27,507 nt of DNA, taken from IMG/VR virus record IMGVR_UViG_3300025645_000365, positions 1 to 27,507 of that record. One strand, given 5' to 3'. The notes below the pieces were generated by a model that did not search any database, was not told the origin of the DNA, and saw nothing but the letters and a program-made list of their open reading frames with translations. This stretch comes from a virus. The translations under genes and the position numbers were made by a program. This document shows, one piece after another, positions 20,744 through 27,507 of this stretch; within the stretch, counting starts at the first letter, position 1; each line of letters begins with the position of its first letter.

Positions 20744-22069
20744 ATGTCAAAGTTAATTAAAAGTTTTGAGGATATAAGCAATGCTAGCATTGCTACGTTT
20801 AATGGTGGTAAAATAGGTGAGTCAACATTAGACAATACTGATGTATATAAGAAGCCTCACCCCGCCGGTGGTACTATTGATATTGTTAATCGGTTCTGTT
20901 GGTTCTCTAGTGGCATGTCAAATACTACAGCAGCTGCGATTGCAAAGATACCGAAGTTGATGTTGACGGAGAAGGAGCAAGTGCTCAATTCACAATTATC
21001 TCAGGCACTATATTATATTAATAGTACTGTTAAAGCTGGTACAGACGTAGCAAATAGCACCGTAGTTAGTAAGTTTGCAGAGTTTATAGGTGTTGATGAT
21101 GCAGCTCAAAATACAGCCCTGAACAAACTTACTAGTATTAAGGATAGTTTACAAGGTAAGACTGCTGATAAGGGTACAGTTAAAAGACTCGAGAGTAATT
21201 TTTTAAGATCGTTAATTGGTTTATATTTAACGGAAGACACCGGGTTTACTTACTGCTTACCTTACTTTGAAAAGCCGCCTAGTATTAATAATAGTTGGGG
21301 CGCTTCAAACAACGAAAGTGTTGCTAGTGGTCTCATTAACACAGGCATGGATATAGTTGAAGAAATATCATCCTTTGTTAACCTCGCTCAACCAGGTGTA
21401 TATATACAAAAGGCAAAACATTTCTCTTTTGCAGAAGAAGGTCCAACGTTAACAGTTAAGTTTCCTTTATTCAACACAGTTACAAGAAATCAGGGTGATA
21501 TATCATATCAACTAAACTACGAGTTTTTGTGGTTATTAACATATCAAAACAAACCATATAAAACATCGTTTGCTAGGACACTACCACCTAAGATATATGA
21601 CGCTACTATACAAGGCATGGTAAATATGCCATATGCATACATCAGTAGTCTTGAGGTGGATTTTGTAGGTACAGTCAGAAACAAAGAGGTTGAAATAGCT
21701 GATATTGGGCGCTTTTCTGCACCTATTCCAGATGCATATGAAGTTACTATTCAGTTTACATCATTGTTATCAGATTACGCAAACTTGATGGTAGGTTCGG
21801 GCTTTCATGGAAACACGGTAGGTAATACAGTAACAATTGGTAAGACAGCTGCACCACCTGCTCCTAAACCTTCACAGGATCCCGGGTTTATACTTAATGA
21901 TACTACCACTGATGATGTATCTCCAATAGCTGTAACGCCTACGGCGCAAGCGGTTGTACGAACCGCTGCATCTACTAATAGTGGTATAGTACAGGAAGCA
22001 TCTGTCGGGTTAGACCCATCTAGACAGGGTGATGTAAATCGCTTCATACAGAATACAATTAATAATTAG
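20744..22069 (+). CDS. Baseplate tail-tube cap protein (gp48-like)
   Basis: A 441-residue protein (T4 gp48 has 364). Typical features are FCWFSSGMSN near the start, a long variable helical part, then TVKFPLFNTV (about 236-245), YEFLWLLTYQNKPYKTSFAR, LPPKIYDATIQGM, MPYAYISSLEVDFVGTVRNK and IPDAYEVTIQFTSLLSDYAN. The last three are the pattern by which T4-like tube-cap proteins can be recognised. The C-terminal 75 residues are Pro/Thr/Ala-rich and probably flexible. It would join the baseplate hub to the first tube ring. It follows the tape measure by 6 nt, with no exact late box. Confidence 0.65.
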   Translation: MSKLIKSFEDISNASIATFNGGKIGESTLDNTDVYKKPHPAGGTIDIVNRFCWFSSGMSNTTAAAIAKIPKLMLTEKEQVLNSQLSQALYYINSTVKAGTDVANSTVVSKFAEFIGVDDAAQNTALNKLTSIKDSLQGKTADKGTVKRLESNFLRSLIGLYLTEDTGFTYCLPYFEKPPSINNSWGASNNESVASGLINTGMDIVEEISSFVNLAQPGVYIQKAKHFSFAEEGPTLTVKFPLFNTVTRNQGDISYQLNYEFLWLLTYQNKPYKTSFARTLPPKIYDATIQGMVNMPYAYISSLEVDFVGTVRNKEVEIADIGRFSAPIPDAYEVTIQFTSLLSDYANLMVGSGFHGNTVGNTVTIGKTAAPPAPKPSQDPGFILNDTTTDDVSPIAVTPTAQAVVRTAASTNSGIVQEASVGLDPSRQGDVNRFIQNTINN

Positions 22070-22101
22070 TCTACAACCGCCATACCTTAAAGATACAGCA
22101 A

Positions 22102-22476
22102 ATGAGTACAATTAACAACGGAGCAAAGCAAAACAATATAGATGATAGGAGTGTATCCTCTCTGCAATCTACTTTGTATGAAAATATATTTAACGTCAAT
22201 TTGGTTGATAGTACTGACCCGCATTATTTCTACAACATACTAAATAAGGTAAGCTTTCCGGAAGAGTTAAGTGGTGATGTTTATGATGATATATCACTTA
22301 ACTATGATATGCCATGGACAACACTCTCATATAAATTATACAACACGATTGATTTATGGTGGTTAATTGTTCTGATAAATAAGCCTGATTACATTTTTAT
22401 GGCAAAGGGTGGTATTGGCTATAAATTCATTAAACCTAAATATGTAGAGAGTATACTTTCTAAAATTAATAACTAG
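22102..22476 (+). CDS. 53: Baseplate wedge protein (gp53-like)
   Basis: A 124-residue protein, shorter than T4 gp53 (196). After a divergent first half, the core PWTTLSYKLYNTIDLWWLI followed by VLINKPDYIF (about 70-100) is the LysM-like gp53 signature, in which W-x-x-LS-x-K-x-Y-x-x-x-D-x-WW is diagnostic. In T4 it clamps adjacent wedges around the hub. It lies 32 nt after the gp48-like gene with no clear promoter box or Shine-Dalgarno. Confidence 0.8.
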   Translation: MSTINNGAKQNNIDDRSVSSLQSTLYENIFNVNLVDSTDPHYFYNILNKVSFPEELSGDVYDDISLNYDMPWTTLSYKLYNTIDLWWLIVLINKPDYIFMAKGGIGYKFIKPKYVESILSKINN

Positions 22477-22482
22477 CGTGGT

Positions 22483-24513
22483 ATGAGTGATGCTAATTTA
22501 CAAAGCAAGAATTTAGGTTTCAATTTATCCATCATAGCGCAAGCAGTTGGTGGTGATACTGATGTCACTCCTATTGATACCGGTGTTTTATCATATCTTG
22601 AAATAGAAGATAATCTTATAAATCCTGGAATTACGGGTAATGTAGCCATTAAAAACTCGTATAATATAATGGATAGGTTGGAGACGTTTAGTTCAACAGA
22701 GAAGAATCTATTTCTAGATATAAACATTGAAGATAAAGATTCAAAAACAAAGCATGCATCTGATAGTAAAATAAGCTTATTAACAATACTTGAGAACAGT
22801 TCTATAATTGCAAAAAATATTACAGATAATATAATTGTATTTAAGTTTGAAGAAGCGCAAACATCCATGCTTAAAAAGACGTCGATGCGAAAGCTTTGGG
22901 AAACTGGTAGTAAGCCGGATAAATCACCATCCAATACACTAATTGGGCATGTAAGTGGTATCCTTGATATGTGGGGTAAGACACTGCCTGTACCTATTAA
23001 TACTAATAGTCTAACTGATAATAGTTTCACTGGTGAAAGTTCTAACGTTAACCTACAATCATATTGGTGGGATATAGAGGATAGTGTATTTGATGTAATT
23101 ACACGATTAGTAAACAACATTCAAATAGAGTCGTCTTTACCGTTATTTAAGATACAGAGTCTTAGTGAAGATACTAATACTACTACACGTAAGTTCACTC
23201 TCAAAAAGATGTTTACTGATAAACATCATGAGTTTTTGAAGGGAATGTCAGATGGTGGCGCAAGCACAGGCGACTTCGGTGAAGTTTATTTAGAAGAGTT
23301 TGTATTAGCACCACAAGAAGATAAGACAGGTGGTCGACATTCCTCTGGTATGTTCAACACGGTTGAGAACTACGAGTTAGTTAAGGCAGACATTGAGACG
23401 GCGCGATCAAAATATTGGTGTGACTACTTACTTAACGATAGTGCACCAGACTTAACCGCAACAAACATAAGCGTCACAGACTTTACTGATATTGTATCAA
23501 GTTTTGAGGAAGACGATCTAGGAGACACAAACGGCTTTAATTGCGCGTTACCTGTGTTGACAAACTCGAATAAAAAAATACTTAAGGCGGAAAGAGCTGA
23601 TAGTAGTGTTGATGATCCAAGTGTATTAGAGGATCAGGTATTTAATAAGGTTAAAAACAGTTTCTTGTTTCTCAACGATATAATAGTGTTCAATGTACGT
23701 GGTCAAGTCTTTAGAAAGCCCGGAACGTTTGTAACAATAAATGGCGGTGAGGTGACTGGTAGAACCGCGCCTGATAATATTTGGTTTGTGGTGTCTATTA
23801 AGCATATATTTAGGGAGTTAGACTATGAAAATGAAGTAGTAGCTGTTAGGTTGTTTGGTAATAGCAAGCGATATAAGGAGCTAGTACCATCAACAGACTC
23901 TGAAAGCGAGTCTGCAATAGCACAACCAACAAATGCATCAACAGACTCTGAAAGCGAGTCTGCAATAGCACAACCAACAAATGCACCAACTAACCTTTTA
24001 CCTATAGGGGATGTAACACAAACCGGGGAGGTTAACAGAGAGCGTATAAGGAAAGAGCTGGAGAGTGATCCAGATTTACAGCGGCTGTTATACGCTTCGA
24101 CTGCTGCAGAGGTAGGCGGTCAAGGCGAAGCGGCTCAGCAAGCATATATGGAAACGGTTATGAACCGAGCAGCTGCTTCAGGTAGGTCATTACGATCTAT
24201 ACTTCAAGATCCTGGTTATTATCCAGACTCAACAAAGGCAAAACTCAACAATCAATCACCACCAGATTACAACGATCAACTAAACCGCGTTCTAGCTGGG
24301 TCAAACATAACTAACCTCGCTACAGATAATGCTAGTTCAGGACTAGCAGATAGACGAGTAGCTGCAGGTAACCCAAGTACACGGATCGGAGGAGAGCTAT
24401 TTTATGCAAACTATTACGGTAGTAAAGTTGGAGGTACAGGTGTACCAAAGTATAAGGTTTGGAGAGAAGGTCAAATAAAAGATGTTCAAGCAAATACAGC
24501 TGAAGGTGCCTAA
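22483..24513 (+). CDS. Baseplate hub protein with C-terminal peptidoglycan-hydrolase-like domain
   Basis: A 676-residue protein. Residues 1-465 look like a gp27-type hub: beta-rich VLSYLEIEDNLINPGITGNV, then WWDIEDSVFDVITRLVNN, and FNVRGQVFRKPGTFVTING near 410. A duplicated 16-residue linker (STDSESESAIAQPTNA, twice, 470-501) follows. Residues 525-665 resemble a SleB/muramidase-type wall hydrolase: LLYASTAAEVGGQGEAAQQA, then AYMETVMNRAAASG and SLRSILQD, with E543 as the likely acid residue. The family assignment of this domain is by pattern only. In T4 the hub and lysozyme are separate proteins (gp27 and gp5); here they appear fused. The role would be local wall digestion during tail penetration. 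Confidence 0.65.
   Translation: MSDANLQSKNLGFNLSIIAQAVGGDTDVTPIDTGVLSYLEIEDNLINPGITGNVAIKNSYNIMDRLETFSSTEKNLFLDINIEDKDSKTKHASDSKISLLTILENSSIIAKNITDNIIVFKFEEAQTSMLKKTSMRKLWETGSKPDKSPSNTLIGHVSGILDMWGKTLPVPINTNSLTDNSFTGESSNVNLQSYWWDIEDSVFDVITRLVNNIQIESSLPLFKIQSLSEDTNTTTRKFTLKKMFTDKHHEFLKGMSDGGASTGDFGEVYLEEFVLAPQEDKTGGRHSSGMFNTVENYELVKADIETARSKYWCDYLLNDSAPDLTATNISVTDFTDIVSSFEEDDLGDTNGFNCALPVLTNSNKKILKAERADSSVDDPSVLEDQVFNKVKNSFLFLNDIIVFNVRGQVFRKPGTFVTINGGEVTGRTAPDNIWFVVSIKHIFRELDYENEVVAVRLFGNSKRYKELVPSTDSESESAIAQPTNASTDSESESAIAQPTNAPTNLLPIGDVTQTGEVNRERIRKELESDPDLQRLLYASTAAEVGGQGEAAQQAYMETVMNRAAASGRSLRSILQDPGYYPDSTKAKLNNQSPPDYNDQLNRVLAGSNITNLATDNASSGLADRRVAAGNPSTRIGGELFYANYYGSKVGGTGVPKYKVWREGQIKDVQANTAEGA
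23890..23985 (+). repeat. Perfect 48-bp tandem duplication in the hub-to-lysin linker
   Basis: Copies 23890-23937 and 23938-23985 appear identical and encode STDSESESAIAQPTNA twice. Each copy also holds the inverted repeat AGACTC...GAGTCT. Identity at the DNA level suggests a recent duplication. Confidence 0.95.
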
Positions 24514-24516
24514 CAT

Positions 24517-24524
24517 AATAAATA
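24517..24524 (+). promoter_or_regulatory. T4-type late promoter box (AATAAATA)
   Basis: 7 nt before the ATG at 24532, in the 18-nt gap between the two hub genes. Confidence 0.5.
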
Positions 24525-24531
24525 TAAACAG

Positions 24532-26997
24532 ATGGTAATTTACGGTAATAATCTAGCAGAAAAGCTATTCGGTGTCTCTTTGAGTAAGGAGCATTTAAGA
24601 CTTGCTACTCCGTATTGTGAGATTGTTGATGATCCGGATTTTGCTGTTGATGTTGATTTAGCTGTTGATTTCCATGCCGGGCTAGAGGGTGACATGGCTG
24701 CAGTTAGACGTAGTGTTGAGATATTAGTATTAAACAGCAGTTTACTTGATTGGTCTACTATTAACTTTTACGTCGATAAGATGAAGGTTCACCCATATTA
24801 TAAGGATGAAGTTAGACGTATAAACGATTATTTTAACGATCCTAACTATCCAAACTTTAAGGATGATAGTAGCTTCGGTAATGCGTTACGTGAAGCAGCG
24901 CGTGATTGTATAAACTCACCTTGTAATGTGTTTTCTGCTACATCTGATAGTATTGGTAGATTAGCGCAACCTGCAGCAACAAAGACGAGTGAGAATGCGT
25001 TTGATCTCGGTGACTTAAAAGGCACTACTACTAATCTTATGGATGGTTTAGATCAAGCTGTTTTTAACGACTTACCATCTGCGTTTCAGCAGGGTATACT
25101 AGAAGTAACAAATGTTGCGAAAGAGGCTTGGTCAAGTACACAATCTGTATTAATGGGGAAGTCAAATATAACCGACGCGGTTGGGTTAGCACAGTCTAGT
25201 GGTAGTATGAGATCGTCTGTAGCTAAGATGTATAATTACACACCTGATCTTAAAAGCTTTTTTGATTTTGATCAGATGGGTACAGCTATTTTAGCAGAAA
25301 TATCAAATAGTCTAGGAGGATGCTTTGATAAGTTTCAACATACCTATAGATATAACCCTTATACTGATAATATGAGTACCCCACTGGGTATTGATATACG
25401 GCAAGTAAACGGCGTACCTTATCACGCTGATCCTGGTGGTACATATACGGTGAAGGGTATGACACCTACCTCATCTGATATTAATGTCGCTGCTAGTGAG
25501 CCGGCTTCATCAAGTGGAGGTGGCAGCACCGGTGGGTCGGCAGCCGATACTGGGACAGGATCTTCAGGGTCAAGTGCACCTGGAGCTGTTGAAGGTGGGA
25601 CAAGTGGTTCATTTTTCCAGATAGGTAAAGGTGATATTTTAACTAAAGAAAATACTTACTGGATATCAAAGCCGTTAGTTAGTACAAACGCACCCACCGG
25701 TGGTAGTTGGCCTTATATTGCTGGTGGCTTCATCGATCATGAGAAAAGGCAAATACTTGTAGGTACTACCGGTGATTTTCAGATTGATTCTGGTGATACA
25801 GGTATTGAAGGAATGGATAGGATATGCCCGGGTGACCCTGCGCGTTGGATTGATGCAGCGGACGCGTGGCTTGAGGAGGACGCTCTAGGTGGACAGAATA
25901 ATGCTGCAATTGACGCGTTGAACCCAGTTCTAAACAGCTTTGGCGGATCTGATGCTCAAGCCACCCCGACTCCTACACCCGAGCCACCAGTTAGTGAGGT
26001 TCAACTTAAGGAGAAGGAGTTCATAGTACATAAAGTTTCAAACGGCTGGTCACATGATATATCACGTGAAGGTATGTCTGGACAAGCGTCTAAAGACGGT
26101 CTGTTTGTACCTCTAGCTGATAAATCTGATAAGATATTCAATGATGGTGCTATAATTAATAAGGCTTTGCTTGATAGGCTGAATGTTGTAGAGCAAGGCC
26201 TTGTACCGCTTAATATGGATATAGTCAAGGCTATAAAAGACGGTAAGGCATTTATCACTATTAGACAGTCAAACGAATGCAGTAAGTTTATTAAGATAGT
26301 CGGTTATAAGGAAAATGCATTATTTCCAGATGCAGCAATCGGCTTAACACCTGCTGCATATTATTACGCTTTTGGTAAGCTTCCAATTGGCTCTGTGAAT
26401 ACGGCGAAGACGGAGAGTATTGCTGTAGAAGATGCTGGTTGGGTTGTATCTAACACAAAGGCTTCGATTGAAGGTAATACAGCGGTGAGAATAGCTATTG
26501 GTGAATATCACGAAATGCGTGATGGTGTTTTTGAGTCCTTAGAGCAAGCGGAAGGAAAAATTAGTTGTAAAGATATAGAGTTGGGTGATACCTGGCGTGA
26601 TTATATACAGATATATCAGTCAGGTATGCTTAGCCCTCTATTAATTGGTAGTGGTGGTTCAAAGCAAGAAAGGGAAGATCGCGCTATTGGCTTATTAAAC
26701 CCGGCTTTGATTCAGAAGCTTATTGAATTAAGTCAAGAGTTGGGCGTTAAAATACCACTAAACTCAGGAAGAAGAAACAAGGCATATATGCAATCAACAG
26801 GTCAGTCCAAATCCTTCAAACCAGGCTCGCAGCACAACATAGGTAATGCTGTAGATGTTTCGTTTAGAACCGGACTTAACTATAATACAGTTAATGCCGC
26901 GGCTACTAAAATAGGATTTACCGGTATTGGTAAATATTCAACCTTTATACATCTAGATGTAAGACGTCCACCGGGTAGTAGAATTTCAAGGTGGTAG
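24532..26997 (+). CDS. Large baseplate/spike-associated protein with C-terminal M15 peptidase domain
   Basis: An 821-residue protein. The N-terminal about 290 residues (SKEHLRLATPYCEIVDDPDF onwards) are helical and not recognised. Residues 320-365 are a Gly/Ser/Thr linker, and 485-500 a PTPTPEPP linker. The C-terminal 721-821 is a peptidase M15_3-like domain: SGRRNKAYM, the zinc motif SQHNIGNAVDVSF (H768, D775) and FIHLDVR (H807). The metal-ligand set H, D, H is complete. M15 enzymes cleave peptide cross-links or stems of peptidoglycan, so this protein would complement the hydrolase domain of the preceding hub protein. It is the last gene of the block; its stop converges on the minus gene at 27000. 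Confidence 0.75.
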   Translation: MVIYGNNLAEKLFGVSLSKEHLRLATPYCEIVDDPDFAVDVDLAVDFHAGLEGDMAAVRRSVEILVLNSSLLDWSTINFYVDKMKVHPYYKDEVRRINDYFNDPNYPNFKDDSSFGNALREAARDCINSPCNVFSATSDSIGRLAQPAATKTSENAFDLGDLKGTTTNLMDGLDQAVFNDLPSAFQQGILEVTNVAKEAWSSTQSVLMGKSNITDAVGLAQSSGSMRSSVAKMYNYTPDLKSFFDFDQMGTAILAEISNSLGGCFDKFQHTYRYNPYTDNMSTPLGIDIRQVNGVPYHADPGGTYTVKGMTPTSSDINVAASEPASSSGGGSTGGSAADTGTGSSGSSAPGAVEGGTSGSFFQIGKGDILTKENTYWISKPLVSTNAPTGGSWPYIAGGFIDHEKRQILVGTTGDFQIDSGDTGIEGMDRICPGDPARWIDAADAWLEEDALGGQNNAAIDALNPVLNSFGGSDAQATPTPTPEPPVSEVQLKEKEFIVHKVSNGWSHDISREGMSGQASKDGLFVPLADKSDKIFNDGAIINKALLDRLNVVEQGLVPLNMDIVKAIKDGKAFITIRQSNECSKFIKIVGYKENALFPDAAIGLTPAAYYYAFGKLPIGSVNTAKTESIAVEDAGWVVSNTKASIEGNTAVRIAIGEYHEMRDGVFESLEQAEGKISCKDIELGDTWRDYIQIYQSGMLSPLLIGSGGSKQEREDRAIGLLNPALIQKLIELSQELGVKIPLNSGRRNKAYMQSTGQSKSFKPGSQHNIGNAVDVSFRTGLNYNTVNAAATKIGFTGIGKYSTFIHLDVRRPPGSRISRW

Positions 26998-26999
26998 AA

Positions 27000-27443
27000 T
27001 TAAACGTCTACAACATCTTCACCTGTCTCATCCATCAAGGCTTTCATAATATCATCTCTAGATAGAAGTACTTTCGTTTGATTGTCTGTGATGTTCATTC
27101 TTTCCCTAGCTTCAACATCTAGCTGCTTTATTGCCATCTTAGATTTATTAGCTTCTTTAGCTGTGTGTAGTTTATTAAGTGTATCAATAGCTCCAGTGGA
27201 TGCTCTGATTAATTCAGCTATAGCTGCTACATCTCTATTCTCTGGAGCGGAGGAAATGTAGTCCTTTACATCTTCAACCATATCAATAGAGGTGTTAACT
27301 AGCGAGCTAGTCTTATTAAGAATAAACGCTTCTAACTTATCAGCATCAAAATCCTCTTCTACCTTCTTAATTCCTGAGGTAGAGCTTTTATGGTCTTTGA
27401 TTTGTGATAAAATATCATCCACAGCATCATCGATTTCACTCAT
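27000..27443 (-). CDS. Possible small terminase subunit (gp16-like)
   Basis: A 147-residue, acidic, almost wholly helical protein. The start ATG at 27443 (MSEIDDAVDDIL) is preferred to one 6 nt upstream because it lies exactly 5 nt after an ATTAAATA box, which itself overlaps the upstream ATG. Residues 45-110 (SSLVNTSIDMVEDVKDYISS, then AIAELIRASTGAIDTLNKLH and ANKSKMAIKQLD) have the look of the central oligomerisation helices of T4-like gp16 proteins. The match is by pattern and length (T4 gp16 has 164), so the call is tentative. It would recognise DNA ends and stimulate gp17, yet it lies about 14 kb from gp17 and on the other strand. Confidence 0.45.
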   Translation of the reverse strand: MSEIDDAVDDILSQIKDHKSSTSGIKKVEEDFDADKLEAFILNKTSSLVNTSIDMVEDVKDYISSAPENRDVAAIAELIRASTGAIDTLNKLHTAKEANKSKMAIKQLDVEARERMNITDNQTKVLLSRDDIMKALMDETGEDVVDV

Positions 27444-27448
27444 ATACA

Positions 27449-27456
27449 TATTTAAT
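27449..27456 (-). promoter_or_regulatory. T4-type late promoter box (ATTAAATA)
   Basis: Minus strand, exactly 5 nt before the chosen ATG at 27443. The last 50 bases of the window beyond it are AT-rich and contain no further supportable gene. Confidence 0.6.
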
Positions 27457-27507
27457 CTCTTAGTTGACTTTTTCCATTTATATGCTATTATATGTATATA
27501 TGGAATT

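Noticed and set aside
22473-23120. Minus-strand open frame of 215 codons opposite the hub gene
   Set aside because: No recognisable product and no promoter box; it covers the start of a well-supported plus-strand structural gene.
27444-27449. Alternative ATG two codons upstream for the 27000 gene
   Set aside because: The ATTAAATA box runs into that ATG, so a late transcript would begin downstream of it.
1-27507. Reverse transcriptase and template repeat for a DGR
   Set aside because: I looked for a YxDD-type RT and for a near-copy of 6114-6232 on both strands by eye and saw none. The DGR idea therefore rests on composition and fold only.
1-27507. tRNA, rRNA, IS element or integrase/attachment site
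   Set aside because: No cloverleaf-like CCA-ending segment, rRNA text, transposase or flanking terminal repeats were seen.

Overview
This window looks like part of the genome of a T4-like (contractile-tailed, myovirus-type) phage. The evidence is a T4-order structural block: large terminase gp17, tail sheath gp18, tail tube gp19, gp26-, gp48-, gp53- and gp27-like baseplate proteins, and a tape measure. It also carries T4-type late promoters (NNTAAATA) directly in front of many start codons. The DNA is AT-rich, genes are tightly packed on both strands, and no tRNA, rRNA, IS or CRISPR array is seen. The style resembles marine T4-like phages, but the host cannot be named from this sequence.

Layout. 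(1) 1-5007, mostly minus strand: accessory and DNA/nucleotide genes. These are a DUF932 protein, a small HExxH metallopeptidase, a TagD-like nucleotidyltransferase, an RmlD-like sugar reductase, a DUF5661-like protein, a PD-(D/E)XK nuclease and several small unknowns, with one plus-strand orphan (1735-2238). (2) 5055-8309, plus: a 1084-residue modular tail fibre/adhesin with an embedded FGE-sulfatase (C-type-lectin-fold) domain, perfect 93-bp tandem repeats and a YadA-like beta-roll. (3) 8316-10966, minus: a possible neck protein, a small unknown and an acidic protein with a DnaJ-type zinc motif. (4) 11000-26997, plus: terminase, a tube-fold protein, sheath, tube, a further tube-fold protein, two gp26-like hub-assembly proteins, tape measure, tube cap, wedge and two large hub/lysin proteins. 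(5) 27000-27443, minus: a possible small terminase.

The plus block would build and load the tail. Tube and sheath polymerise on a baseplate hub whose last two proteins end in different peptidoglycan-hydrolase domains, one SleB/muramidase-like and one M15 peptidase. The terminase packages DNA. The fibre is the likely receptor-binding protein.

Three observations stand out. First, ten late-promoter boxes lie exactly 5 nt from the start codon (four more at 6-7 nt). With the T4 rule for transcription start this predicts leaderless late mRNAs. Second, a different motif, AGGAAC-N5-TATAAT, occurs three times upstream of minus-strand accessory genes and looks like a separate promoter class. Third, the end of the fibre's FGE/lectin domain is sharply GC-rich and adenine-poor with mostly NNY codons, in the place where diversity-generating retroelements mutate such domains. 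No reverse transcriptase or template repeat is in the window, so this last point is only a hypothesis.
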